This document shows positions 23,157 to 31,967 of a stretch of 38,759 nucleotides of DNA, piece after piece. The position numbers were made by a program, and so were the translations under genes. The stretch is taken from NCBI GenBank assembly GCA_964399625.1, contig CAYNSB010000036.1, positions 1 through 38,759 of the forward strand. The letters are read 5' to 3'. The DNA is from CAYNSB01 sp964399625. GTDB lineage: Bacteria; Planctomycetota; Phycisphaerae; Phycisphaerales; UBA1924. The notes under the pieces were generated by a model. That model made no database searches, was not told the origin of the DNA, and saw only the letters and a list, made by a program, of their open reading frames with translations. The first letter of the stretch is position 1. Each line of letters begins with the position of its first letter.

Positions 23157-25451
23157 ATGAGCTCGCTCTCCGCTCCAGTCCTGCCCGTCGAAGCGCCGCC
23201 GCGAACGCACGCGCGCCGCACGCCGCTGTTCGCACGGGGCGAGCCCGCGGTGTGGATGATGGGCGCGGCGCTCGTCGTCTGTTGCACGATGATCGCGGGG
23301 CTCCTCGCCATCATCGTGGTCCAGGGCATGAACGCGTTCTGGCCTCGCCCCATCGAGCTCGCGGTGCTCCGCTCGGGCGAGCGGCTCATGGGCATGCCGA
23401 TCCGCGACGAGCCCTTCGAGCCCACGCCCGCGCAGCGCGAGCAGATCGAACGCCTGAAGGCTCAGGGCAGCCTCTGGCAGGGAGCGATCGCCGACGACGG
23501 CCGACCGATCCGACGCCAGTACCGAGTGGGCAACCGCGAGCTGGGGCAGCAGCCCTTCCGCTGGGCGAACTTGTTTGAGCTCACGGAGGCGCCCTCGCGA
23601 CCGCTCGATGCGGTGCTGCTGGAGCGCCAGGAGTGGGGCGTGTGGATCGGAACGCCCGAGCGAGTGGTGCGCATGGACCAGAAGGCGGGCGCGGAGCCGC
23701 GGACGCTCGCGGACGGCCCGGTCGAGTCGATCCGCTACATGCGCGAGGCGCGGAGCGAACTGCGCACGCGCGGGGCCGAGATTCTCGCGCTTCGTCGGGA
23801 CACCATCGGCGACCTGAACGCGCGCATGGAATCGTGGCGAACGCGCGTTCGCGCCGCGGAACTCGAACTGCTCGAGCAGAGTTCACCCGAGGCTGCGGGC
23901 TCGGCGTCGGACGTGGCGCAGGGCGGGAGGGGGCCGGCGATGGGAGCCGGTCCCGTCGTGTGGGTCGTCACGCTGGTGCTCGCGATCGCGTCCGGCGCGG
24001 CGCTGATCGTGTGCGCTCGCCGTCTCTTCCGTGTGCGAATCGCCCACTCCCGCAGGCTGGGCCTGCGGCTCGCCTGCGCCGCGCTCGCGTGCGTGTGCGC
24101 CTTGAGCCTCGCGTTCGCGGCGCTCGAGCGCCCACGCGCGATCGTGGACGCCGCGAGCGTTGCGGCCCTTCGCGAGCGTGCCGCGGCCGAGGTCGAGGAA
24201 CTCAAGCGTCAGTCCAGCGAGGTCCTCACGCGCATCGCGTCGCTGGAGCGCGAGCAATCGGAGGTCCGCGTCGTCGTCCGCGATGCGGCGGGCGTGCGGT
24301 TCGCCCCGTCGAGCCAGACAGCGCCGAACGACCCGTTGCCTCTCGCCAACGTCGTGCGCTGCATCGCGCCCAATCAACTCGGTTTCTTCGGCAAGGCGGG
24401 CGCGTACCTGGATCGATGGCGCGAGTTCCTCGCGGGCGAGCCCCGCGCCTCGAACACCGAGGGAGGCGTGTTTCCCGTGGTGCTGGGCACGGTGCTGCTC
24501 ACCCTGCTGCTGTCAGTGACCGTCGTGCCCCTTGGCGTGATCGCCGCCCTTTACCTGCGCGAGTACGCCGCGCAGGGGATCGTGACCAGCGCCGTGCGGA
24601 TCGCGGTGAACAACCTGGCCGGCGTGCCGAGCATCGTGTACGGCGTGTTCGGTCTCGGGTTCTTCTGCTACACGATCGGGCCCTACATCGACGCCGGGCC
24701 CGATGCGCCGCTGCCCGCGCCACGCTGGTGGGCGATGCTCCTGGCGGGCGTCGTGATTGTCTTCGGGGCGCTCGCGATGGGCGTGCTGGCGCGACCGCAT
24801 CCCGGGCGCCCGGCGGGCTCGGCCCGCCGCTGGCTCAAGCGGAGCGCGGCCATTCTGTGGATCGCGTCGTGCGTGCTGGTCGTGGTTCTGCTGGCGACCA
24901 CGCCGTACTTCCACGGATTCTTCCGGGCCGAGCTCGCCTCCGCGCCGACGTTCGGAACGCGGGGGCTGCTCTGGGCCGCGCTCACGCTCGCCCTGCTGAC
25001 GCTGCCGGTCGTGATCGTCGCGACGGAGGAGGCGATCGCCGCCGTGCCCCGCTCGATGCGCGAGGGCAGCTTCGGGTGCGGCGCGTCGCACTGGCAGACG
25101 ATCCGCAGGATCGTGCTTCCGGGCGCGATGCCCGGCGTCCTCACGGGCATGATCCTCGCAATGGCCCGGGGCGCGGGCGAGGTCGCCCCGCTCATGATCG
25201 TCGGTGCGGTCAAGACGGTCGACGGGCTCCCGATCTCTTCACGGTTCCCATTCATCCACCTCGATCGCACGTTCATGCACCTGGGATTCCACATCTTCGA
25301 CCTGGGTTTCCAGAGCCCCGATGCCGAGGCGGCCCGCGCGCTGGTGTGGACGACCACGCTGCTGCTCATCGCGATCGTGGTGCTGCTGAATCTCTCGGCG
25401 ATCATCGTGCGGACCCGCCTGCGTCGAAGGCTCGCCGCGGGGCATTTCTGA
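23157..25451 (+). CDS. pstA: Phosphate ABC transporter permease PstA with large extracytoplasmic coiled-coil region
   Basis: Second channel subunit of the phosphate importer; 764 residues against 296 in E. coli. TM1 lies at about 32-58. A periplasmic segment holds a long charged helix (about 185-250, RARSELRTRG-like, rich in Arg and Glu). Two extra hydrophobic segments (about 264-282 and 300-325) follow, then a second coiled coil (about 335-380, EVEELKRQSSEVLTRIASLE). The conserved permease begins near 440 (FPVVLGTVLLTLLLSVTVVPLGVIAA) with NNLAGVPSIVYGVFGLGFF and the EAA loop near 622-648 (TEEAIAAVPRSMREGSFGCG). The start ATG is chosen because it lies 4 bases after pstC; an upstream ATG would overlap pstC. 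The inserts parallel those of PstC and may interact with them. Confidence 0.88.
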   Translation: MSSLSAPVLPVEAPPRTHARRTPLFARGEPAVWMMGAALVVCCTMIAGLLAIIVVQGMNAFWPRPIELAVLRSGERLMGMPIRDEPFEPTPAQREQIERLKAQGSLWQGAIADDGRPIRRQYRVGNRELGQQPFRWANLFELTEAPSRPLDAVLLERQEWGVWIGTPERVVRMDQKAGAEPRTLADGPVESIRYMREARSELRTRGAEILALRRDTIGDLNARMESWRTRVRAAELELLEQSSPEAAGSASDVAQGGRGPAMGAGPVVWVVTLVLAIASGAALIVCARRLFRVRIAHSRRLGLRLACAALACVCALSLAFAALERPRAIVDAASVAALRERAAAEVEELKRQSSEVLTRIASLEREQSEVRVVVRDAAGVRFAPSSQTAPNDPLPLANVVRCIAPNQLGFFGKAGAYLDRWREFLAGEPRASNTEGGVFPVVLGTVLLTLLLSVTVVPLGVIAALYLREYAAQGIVTSAVRIAVNNLAGVPSIVYGVFGLGFFCYTIGPYIDAGPDAPLPAPRWWAMLLAGVVIVFGALAMGVLARPHPGRPAGSARRWLKRSAAILWIASCVLVVVLLATTPYFHGFFRAELASAPTFGTRGLLWAALTLALLTLPVVIVATEEAIAAVPRSMREGSFGCGASHWQTIRRIVLPGAMPGVLTGMILAMARGAGEVAPLMIVGAVKTVDGLPISSRFPFIHLDRTFMHLGFHIFDLGFQSPDAEAARALVWTTTLLLIAIVVLLNLSAIIVRTRLRRRLAAGHF

Positions 25452-25467
25452 TCAACCGGAGTGTCCC

Positions 25468-26409
25468 ATGCACACGGCCGAACCGATACCCAGCACCTCG
25501 CAAGCCCAGGTCGTGGTCCGCGCGAGCAACGGATCGCTCAGGCCGCCTAGGGTCCACGACGTGCCCTCCAATCCCGAACCCAGATTCTCCGTCATCGACG
25601 CGATCAAGAGCAACCGCCCGCACACGCCCGCGGTGCACGACGCGGTGCGCTCCGAGCCAGCGGTGCTCCACGTCCGGCGCTTCTCACTGCACTACGGCGA
25701 GCGGCAGGCGCTGCACTCCATCGACATGGACGTCCCGCGCGGACGCGTCACGGCGCTCATCGGACCGTCCGGCTGCGGCAAGTCCACGCTGCTGCGCTCC
25801 GTCAACCGGATGAACGACCTGATCGCCGGCGTGCGCGTGGAGGGCGACATCATCCTCAACGGCGCGCACGTCTACGCCCCGGACACGGACGTCATCGATC
25901 TCCGCAAGCGCATGGGCATGGTCTTCCAGAAGCCCAATCCCTTCCCGATGTCCATCTTCGAGAACGTGGTCTACCCCCTTCGGATCGATGGCGAGAACCG
26001 CCGGTCGGTGCTCGAGCAGGCCTGCGAGCGATCGCTCCGGGCCGCCGCGATCTGGGACGAGGTGAAGGACCGGCTCCGCCAGTCGGCGCTTGGGCTCTCT
26101 GGGGGCCAGCAGCAGCGCATCTGCATCGCGCGGGCGATCGTCGCGGACCCGGAAGTGCTGCTGCTCGATGAGCCCTGTTCGGCGCTCGATCCGATCGCGA
26201 CGCTCAAGATCGAGGAGCTGATCCACGAGATCAGCACGCGCTACACGGTGCTCATCGTCACGCACAACATGCAGCAGGCGGCCCGCGTGTCGGACTTCAC
26301 CGCGTTCATGTATCTCGGGCGCCTGGTCGAGCATGGGCCCACCGCCGAGCTGTTCCAAAGACCCCGCCTGCCCGAGACGGAGCAGTACGTGACGGGGCGC
26401 TTCGGGTAA
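25468..26409 (+). CDS. pstB: Phosphate ABC transporter ATP-binding protein
   Basis: Cytoplasmic ATPase of the phosphate importer. 313 residues, about 55 more than E. coli PstB, owing to a hydrophilic N-terminal extension of about 65 residues before LHVRRFSLHYGERQAL. Walker A GPSGCGKST near residue 99, the PstB-typical NRMNDLI, Q-loop VFQKPNPFPMSIFENV, signature LSGGQQQR near 210, Walker B LLLDEPCSALDP near 231 and the switch histidine in VTHNMQQA are all present. GGAG lies 8 bases before the ATG at 25468. An internal GTG at 25561 would give a shorter protein. phoU, which normally follows pstB, is absent: the next gene is sucA. Confidence 0.95.
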   Translation: MHTAEPIPSTSQAQVVVRASNGSLRPPRVHDVPSNPEPRFSVIDAIKSNRPHTPAVHDAVRSEPAVLHVRRFSLHYGERQALHSIDMDVPRGRVTALIGPSGCGKSTLLRSVNRMNDLIAGVRVEGDIILNGAHVYAPDTDVIDLRKRMGMVFQKPNPFPMSIFENVVYPLRIDGENRRSVLEQACERSLRAAAIWDEVKDRLRQSALGLSGGQQQRICIARAIVADPEVLLLDEPCSALDPIATLKIEELIHEISTRYTVLIVTHNMQQAARVSDFTAFMYLGRLVEHGPTAELFQRPRLPETEQYVTGRFG

Positions 26410-26499
26410 CCCCGGACGCCACGCGAACCGCCGCGCAAGCTGGGGCTCCTTGGGGCTGTGTCGCACAGGTTGCGTGCGTCCGTCGCCGATACTTCGGAC

Positions 26500-26505
26500 T
26501 ATCAT
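26500..26505 (+). promoter_or_regulatory. Candidate -10 (TATCAT) for sucA
   Basis: TATCAT ends 11 bases before the sucA ATG at 26517, in a 107-base gap after pstB. It predicts a leader of about 5 bases, the same geometry as purL. No Shine-Dalgarno and no good -35 are seen. Confidence 0.35.
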
Positions 26506-26516
26506 CGTCCTCATCC

Positions 26517-29429
26517 ATGAGCACCGCGCCTCGGTCTCCGTTCGGGTCCGTGGCGCTCCCAAGGGACGCCCCAGTGTCGACCGCGCCACGCGCCATCTCC
26601 GCTTCCGTCAACTCCTGGAACGCGGAATTCCTCGAAGCCCAGTACCAGCAATTCAAGACGGACCCGGCCTCGCTCGCGCCGGACCTGCAGGCGTTCTTCC
26701 GGGGGTTCGACCTCGCGCTCGCCTCGGGCGCCACGCAGACGGCGGCCGTCGCGGTGGGGGAGGGCTCGCGCTTCCAGCAACAGGTCGATTCGCTCGTTGA
26801 CGCGTATCGCTCGCTCGGGCACCTCGCCGCCGCGATCGATCCGTTCGGGCGTCCCCGTGCCCGTCCCGCGAGCCTCTCGCTGGAGCACCACGGCCTGACG
26901 CAGAAGGACCTCGATCGCGCCGTGCCGCGCGGGGACCTGAAGCTCCCCGAGGTCACCACGCTGCGCAAGCTCGTCGAGCACCTCGAGCGGACCTACTGCC
27001 GTTCGATCGCGTTCGAGGTCAACCACATCCGCAACGAGACGGAGCGGGCGTGGCTCATCGATCGCATCGAGCGGGTGCTGGGCACGCCGCCCATCTCGCC
27101 CGAGGATCGCCGGCACATCCTCGAGCAGCTGCTCCGCGCCGAGGAGTTCGAGAACTTCCTGCAGAAGCGGTACCCGGGCGACAAGCGGTTCAGCCTCGAA
27201 GGGTCCGAGTCCACGATCCCGCTGCTCGATCGCATGATCGAGGCCGGCGGCGAGCTCGGCGTCGAGGAGATGGTGTTCGGCATGGCCCACCGCGGGCGAC
27301 TGAACGTGCTGAACAACATCATGGGCAAGACCTATGAGCAGATCTTCACCGAGTTCGAGGACAACTACGCCGACGAGGAGAATCCGGGCGGCGACGTGAA
27401 GTACCACAAGGGCTACTCCGGCGTCCGCACGACGCGCGCGGGCAAGCAGGTGAACGTCGCGATGGCGTCGAATCCCTCGCACCTCGAGAGCGTGAACCCG
27501 GTGGTGCAGGGGCGCTGCCGCGCCAAGCAGCGCCTCCGCGGCGACCTCGATCGCCGGCGCGTGATCCCCGTGCTCATCCATGGCGACGCGGCGGTCGCGG
27601 GGCAGGGCATCGTCGCCGAGGTCTGCAACATGGCGTACCTCGAGGGGTACACCACGGGGGGCACGGTCCATGCCGTCATCAACAACCTGATCGGCTTCAC
27701 CACGGTGCCCGAGGATGGTCGCTCGAGCACCTACTGCACCGACGTGGCCAAGATGGTCGACTCGCCCGTGTTCCACGTGAACGGCGAGGACCCCGAGGCG
27801 GTCATCTTCTGTGCGCAGCTCGCCATGGAGTTCCGCCAGGCGTTCAAGCGCGACGTGTGGGTGGACCTGTACTGCTTCCGCAAGTACGGGCACAACGAGC
27901 AGGACGAAGCGACGTTCACCCAGCCGCTGCTGTACGCGCTCGTGAAGAAGAAGAACTCGGTGCTGAAGGTCTACGCCGAGCGGCTGCTCGCCGAGGGCGT
28001 CATCACCGAGGCCGACATGGTCCGCGTGCGATCGCGACTCGAAGAGGCGCTCAACAAGGCGCAGGAAGTCGCCAAGAAGAAGCCGTTCGATCCCACGATC
28101 GACCCCGGCTCGGCCCGCTGGAAGGGCATGGGCGGCGAGTTCTCGCACGCGCCCGTGGAGACCGGCGTGAAGCTCGACACGCTCAAGGAAGTGTGTGCCG
28201 CGCTGGGCCGCGTGCCCGAGGGCTTCAACCTCAACCCGAAGCTCAAGGCCCTGCTCGAGTCCCGCGCCGCGCTGCCCTCCTCGCGCCAGATCAGCTACGC
28301 CGACGGCGAGTCGCTCGCTCTGGGCACCCTGCTGCTCGAGGGCACCGCCGTCCGCATCAGCGGGCAGGACTGCCGTCGCGGCACGTTCTCGCACCGCCAC
28401 GCGGTGCTGCGCGACACGCAGACCAACGAGCCGTACACGCCGCTCAACGCGATGCGCGAAGTGGGCAACCCGGGCACGCCAACGCCGCCACTCTCCAAGG
28501 GCCCCGACGGGCGCCCGCGCCAGGCGCGCCTGTGCGTCTATGACTCCCCGCTCTCGGAGTACGCCGTGCTCGGGTTCGACTACGGCTACTCGCTCGCCGA
28601 CCCCAACATGCTCATCTGCTGGGAAGGGCAGTTCGGCGATTTCTGCAACGGCGCGCAGATCATCATCGACCAGTACATCGCCTCCGCGGAGATCAAGTGG
28701 GATCGCTGGTCGGGCCTCGTCATGCTCCTTCCCCACGGGTACGAGCACGCCGGCCCGGAGCACTCCTCGGCCCGTCTGGAGCGATTCCTCCAGCTGTGCG
28801 CCAACGACAACATGCAGGTCGTTGTTCCCACGACCGGGGCGCAGGCGTTCCACCTCTTCCGCCGGCAGGTGCGCCGCAACTTCCGCAAGCCGCTGATCGT
28901 CATGACGCCCAAGGGCCAGCTCCGCACGCCCAACAGCACGATCGACGAGCTCACGAGCGGGCATTTCCGGGAGACGCTGGACGATCCCGCGTTCGCGTCC
29001 ACGAGCCGCAAGGACGTGAAGCGTGTCATCCTGTGTTCGGGCAAGATCTACTTCGAGCTCGCGGAGCGCCGCGACAAGATCGGGCGCAAGGACGTCGCGA
29101 TCGTTCGTCTCGAGCAGCTCTATCCTCTGCACCATGAGCAGCTGGGCAAGGTGCTCGCGTCCTATCCCAGGAGCGCTGAGATCGCCTGGGTCCAGGAGGA
29201 GCCGCGCAACGCCGGCGCGTTCACGTACATCGACGATGCCCTTCGCACCACCCTCCACGTGCCCTCGCTGACCTACATCGGGCGCGACGCCAGCGCCAGC
29301 CCCGCGGTGGGCTCCAAGCACATCTCCAAGGACCAGCAGGAGAGCATCCTCACCCGCGCGATCGGCCCGCTCGTCGAGGCCAAGAACGCCAAGCCCGCCG
29401 CCAAGCCCGCCGGAAAGGTCAACGTCTGA
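26517..29429 (+). CDS. sucA: 2-oxoglutarate dehydrogenase E1 component
   Basis: ThDP-dependent decarboxylase of the TCA cycle; it decarboxylates 2-oxoglutarate and reductively succinylates the E2 lipoyl group. 970 residues, normal for the family (about 930-980). Landmarks in order: N-terminal WNAEFLEAQYQQFKTDP; RFSLEGSESTIPLLDRMI; FGMAHRGRLNVLNNI; the ThDP region GDAAVAGQGIVAEVCNM with GGTVHAVINNLIGFTT; KYGHNEQDEATFTQP; the C-terminal transketolase-like part with SAEIKWDRWSGLVMLLPHGYEHAGPEHSSAR split over 28686-28770; and YPLHHEQLGKV. It is followed after 49 bases by sucB. lpd is not in the window. A TATCAT -10 lies only 11 bases upstream. Confidence 0.97.
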   Translation: MSTAPRSPFGSVALPRDAPVSTAPRAISASVNSWNAEFLEAQYQQFKTDPASLAPDLQAFFRGFDLALASGATQTAAVAVGEGSRFQQQVDSLVDAYRSLGHLAAAIDPFGRPRARPASLSLEHHGLTQKDLDRAVPRGDLKLPEVTTLRKLVEHLERTYCRSIAFEVNHIRNETERAWLIDRIERVLGTPPISPEDRRHILEQLLRAEEFENFLQKRYPGDKRFSLEGSESTIPLLDRMIEAGGELGVEEMVFGMAHRGRLNVLNNIMGKTYEQIFTEFEDNYADEENPGGDVKYHKGYSGVRTTRAGKQVNVAMASNPSHLESVNPVVQGRCRAKQRLRGDLDRRRVIPVLIHGDAAVAGQGIVAEVCNMAYLEGYTTGGTVHAVINNLIGFTTVPEDGRSSTYCTDVAKMVDSPVFHVNGEDPEAVIFCAQLAMEFRQAFKRDVWVDLYCFRKYGHNEQDEATFTQPLLYALVKKKNSVLKVYAERLLAEGVITEADMVRVRSRLEEALNKAQEVAKKKPFDPTIDPGSARWKGMGGEFSHAPVETGVKLDTLKEVCAALGRVPEGFNLNPKLKALLESRAALPSSRQISYADGESLALGTLLLEGTAVRISGQDCRRGTFSHRHAVLRDTQTNEPYTPLNAMREVGNPGTPTPPLSKGPDGRPRQARLCVYDSPLSEYAVLGFDYGYSLADPNMLICWEGQFGDFCNGAQIIIDQYIASAEIKWDRWSGLVMLLPHGYEHAGPEHSSARLERFLQLCANDNMQVVVPTTGAQAFHLFRRQVRRNFRKPLIVMTPKGQLRTPNSTIDELTSGHFRETLDDPAFASTSRKDVKRVILCSGKIYFELAERRDKIGRKDVAIVRLEQLYPLHHEQLGKVLASYPRSAEIAWVQEEPRNAGAFTYIDDALRTTLHVPSLTYIGRDASASPAVGSKHISKDQQESILTRAIGPLVEAKNAKPAAKPAGKVNV

Positions 29430-29478
29430 TCCCACGGATCGCCCGGCCCCTCAACCACCACGCAACGGACGCACGAGC

Positions 29479-30762
29479 ATGCCTGTCGAGATCGTCATCC
29501 CCAACGTCGGCGAGTCCATCACCAGCGGCGTCGTCTCCACCTGGCGCAAGAAGTCGGGTGAGTTCGTCGCGATCGACGACGTCGTGCTCGACCTCGAGAC
29601 CGACAAGATCACCATGGAAGTCCGCGCGCCCGCGTCGGGCGTGCTGACCGCCAAGGTCAACGAGGGCGACACGGTCAACATCGGCGCGGTCGTGGGCCTC
29701 ATCGAGGAGTCGGCCGCTCCCGCCAATGGCGCCGCCAAGCCCGCGACGAGCAAGGCGTCCTCCGGGGCGTCCTCCGCGGCGTCGGCTGGTGCGCCCACGG
29801 TGCCGCCCGCGTCCTCGGACGTTCGCGCCACCCCGCTGGCCAAGAAGGTCGCCGAGGAGAAGGGCGTCGATCTGGCCAAGGTTCCCGCGACCGGCCCGGG
29901 CCACCGCGTCCGCGAGTCCGATGTCGTGGGCTTCGTGCAGGGCAAGCAGCCCGGAGATGCGATCGTCCGCGCCACCAACCCCGCCGCCGCCGCCGAGAAG
30001 AACATCGCCGCCACCAACGCGATCACCCAGTTCAGAGGCGGGCGCGAGTCCACGCGCGAGCGCATGAGCCCGCTCCGCCAGCGCGTCGCCTCGCGCCTGG
30101 TCGAGGCCCAGCACACCGCCGCGATGCTCACCACCTTCAACGAGGTGGACATGTCCGCGGTCATGGCCCTCCGTGCGCAGTACAAGGAATCCTTCGAGAA
30201 GAAGCACGGCATCGGGCTCGGGTTCATGTCGTTCTTCGTCAAGGCCGCGGTCCAGGCGCTGCAGACCTACCCCATGGTCAACGCCTTCATCGTGGACGAT
30301 CAGGGCGCTCCCGCGATCGAGAAGCACAACTACTGCGACATCGCCGTCGCCGTCGCCAGCCCCAAGGGGCTGGTCGTGCCCGTCATCCGCAACGCCGAGT
30401 CGCTCTCGATGGCGCACGTCGAGCTCGCCGTGAAGGACCTCGCCACCAAGGCCAAGGATGGCAAGCTCACCCTGGACGAGATGTCCGGCGGCACCTTCAC
30501 GATCACCAACGGCGGGATCTTCGGGTCGCTCATGTCCACGCCGATCCTCAACCCGCCGCAGTCGGCGATCCTGGGCATGCACTCGATCAAGAACCGCGCC
30601 GTGGAGAATCCCGAGAAGCCCGGCGAGGTCGTCATTCGCCCGATGATGTACCTCGCGCTCTCCTACGACCATCGCATCATCGATGGCGCCGAGGCCGTGC
30701 GCTTCCTCGTGAAGATCAAAGAGTGCATCGAGGACCCGCGGCGCCTGTTGCTGGACATTTGA
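29479..30762 (+). CDS. sucB: Dihydrolipoyllysine succinyltransferase (E2 of 2-oxoglutarate dehydrogenase)
   Basis: Carries the lipoyl group and transfers succinyl to CoA; forms the core of the complex. 427 residues. Domains: lipoyl 1-75 with Lys43 in ETDKITME; an Ala/Pro/Ser-rich linker 76-115; peripheral subunit-binding domain at about 116-152 (ATPLAKKVAEEKGVDLAKV, TGPGHRVRESDV); second linker; catalytic domain at about 195-427 beginning MSPLRQRVASRLVEAQHTAA and with His398 and Asp402 in YDHRIIDG as the catalytic pair. The FNEVDMSAVM sequence is typical of SucB rather than pyruvate E2. It lies 49 bases after sucA, and the two form an operon. No strong Shine-Dalgarno is seen. Confidence 0.96.
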   Translation: MPVEIVIPNVGESITSGVVSTWRKKSGEFVAIDDVVLDLETDKITMEVRAPASGVLTAKVNEGDTVNIGAVVGLIEESAAPANGAAKPATSKASSGASSAASAGAPTVPPASSDVRATPLAKKVAEEKGVDLAKVPATGPGHRVRESDVVGFVQGKQPGDAIVRATNPAAAAEKNIAATNAITQFRGGRESTRERMSPLRQRVASRLVEAQHTAAMLTTFNEVDMSAVMALRAQYKESFEKKHGIGLGFMSFFVKAAVQALQTYPMVNAFIVDDQGAPAIEKHNYCDIAVAVASPKGLVVPVIRNAESLSMAHVELAVKDLATKAKDGKLTLDEMSGGTFTITNGGIFGSLMSTPILNPPQSAILGMHSIKNRAVENPEKPGEVVIRPMMYLALSYDHRIIDGAEAVRFLVKIKECIEDPRRLLLDI

Positions 30763-30778
30763 TTCCGAAGCCGGATTC
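30761..30778 (+). terminator. Weak hairpin overlapping the sucB stop codon
   Basis: GATTCCG (30761-30767), loop AAGC, then CGGATTC (30772-30778) pair with one T-T mismatch. There is no T tract. It could attenuate readthrough after sucB but is not a standard terminator. Confidence 0.3.
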
Positions 30779-30806
30779 GAAAGTCCAACCTTGGAGCGAC
30801 CATTCG

Positions 30807-31298
30807 ATGCACCTCACCACACGCGAGGAAGCGATCCGTTTGATCGAAGCGCACGGCTTTCCCGCGTCGCGCGATCTCGCTCCGGTGCCCGGGTCTGCCC
30901 GCGTCTCTTCGCGCATCGACCTCTTTCCCCAATCGATCGCCGCCGTGGCATCCGCCGCTTCGACCATGGCCCGCTAGCTGGGGGAGATCCACCCCAGCGA
31001 TGCGGTCGTGCTCGTCAAGGACCACGGCATCTTCGATGCTTCGGAGCACATTCCCGCGTTCATCGCGTGGAGACGGGGCGCGTGCGCCGATGCCGCCTCG
31101 CTCGAACGTTGCCCGGGGCACATTCTCGATGCGTCGGGTCTCGCCGAGTTGATCGCGCTGTTCCAATTCGGATTGCTGTACGCGTGGGACATCGTCGCAG
31201 CGACCCGATGGCGGGCGATCGCCTTCGATCACGACGAGCATCTCTTCGTGAGCGCCGCGAATGCGGGCGAGTGGGCAAGTCTGTTGCACGCTCAGTAG
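30807..31298 (+). pseudogene. Unrecognised 163-codon gene interrupted by an in-frame amber codon
   Basis: From the ATG at 30807 (GGAG about 11 bases upstream) the frame reads MHLTTREEAIRLIEAHGFP to STMAR, then hits TAG at 30975-30977 (codon 57). The same frame stays open for 106 more codons, through LGEIHPSDAVVLVKDHGIFD and FVSAANAGEWASLLHAQ, to TAG at 31296-31298. There is no frame change, and both halves look like one small globular protein in composition, so a nonsense mutation or sequencing error is the simplest reading. Downstream restart at GTG 31008 would give 96 residues. The family is unknown to me. It follows sucB by 44 bases but is not expected to belong to that pathway. Confidence 0.6.
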
Positions 31299-31347
31299 GG
31301 CCCCTGGCTCCTTCACCCGATTCACGCGACGGGTAGTCCTTGATGTT

Positions 31348-31929
31348 CTACACGAACTCCACGCCGTGCACCCTCTTGCATGACCTAGGCAGCAAGAACA
31401 TGCGACGCCCCGAAGCATTCTGGTACGGATAGCCCGGCACCACCCAAGCCATCGGCAGGCCCTTCAACGGCGCGTGCGGCATGACCACCAGAGGAAAGAA
31501 TCGCGCCGGGTCGCTGCCCGCATCGCGCAACTTCTGGTTCATCTCGCGAATCACGACGGCGCGAGGCTTGCCGGTCCACGAACTCAGATCGAAGTTGAGC
31601 CACTCGATCGCTCGATTGCGAGAGTCGCGAAGCATCTCGATCTCAACGTCAAACGGCGTCGGCGTGCTCTTTCCCTCTTTGGCGTCATACGAGAACAGAA
31701 CCAGTCCGAGATAAACCTGCTTCGATCCCGAGATCAATGTCGCGGACACAAACCGCCCATATTGCTTGGGGGTCAGAGTCGAACGCCGCTTCAATCCGCG
31801 CATCGCAGACTCGTCGTAGTCCGGATGCGTCTCCAAATCGAGCGCCGACTCCCACACCGGATACTCCCGGAGCATCTTCGCGCTGATCCGAGTTGCATTC
31901 GCCACAACAATCGAGTCGCGTGCTGGCAT
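31348..31929 (-). CDS. Hypothetical protein (193 aa)
   Basis: Unrecognised soluble protein with no signal peptide or membrane helix. Visible features are an N-terminal amphipathic stretch (NATRISAKMLREYPVWESALDL), a basic GLKRRSTLTPKQYGRF, a central hydrophobic strand (KQVYLGLVLFSYD), EIEMLRDSRNRAIEWLNFD, and a Pro/Gly-rich end (PMAWVVPGYPYQN). AGGGAG lies about 8 bases before the ATG, and TAGGCT (31962-31957) is a plausible -10 giving a leader of about 20 bases, so it looks expressed on its own. Its codon use appears less GC-extreme than that of its neighbours, and it lies next to a broken gene, which hints at an accessory patch. No function can be given. Confidence 0.65.
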   Translation of the reverse strand: MPARDSIVVANATRISAKMLREYPVWESALDLETHPDYDESAMRGLKRRSTLTPKQYGRFVSATLISGSKQVYLGLVLFSYDAKEGKSTPTPFDVEIEMLRDSRNRAIEWLNFDLSSWTGKPRAVVIREMNQKLRDAGSDPARFFPLVVMPHAPLKGLPMAWVVPGYPYQNASGRRMFLLPRSCKRVHGVEFV

Positions 31930-31956
31930 CGTGGTGTCTCCCTAAGAGCGCGCCGC

Positions 31957-31962
31957 AGCCTA
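31957..31962 (-). promoter_or_regulatory. Candidate -10 (TAGGCT) for the hypothetical gene at 31348-31929
   Basis: TAGGCT ends 27 bases before the ATG, with AGGGAG in the leader. It lies in the 38-base gap after the phosphatase gene. Confidence 0.3.
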
Positions 31963-31967
31963 CCGCC

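Noticed and set aside
20437..23160. 907-codon frame overlapping pstC on the same strand in another phase
   Set aside because: No membrane segments or domain signals; pure Arg/Gly/Ala-rich shadow of pstC.
26511..29435. 974-codon minus-strand frame covering sucA
   Set aside because: Antisense of a certain gene; repetitive VLGL/VELH-type text is the reverse reading of its codons.
30975..30977. TAG as a pyrrolysine codon
   Set aside because: No pyrrolysine machinery or insertion context is visible, and a nonsense change explains it more simply.
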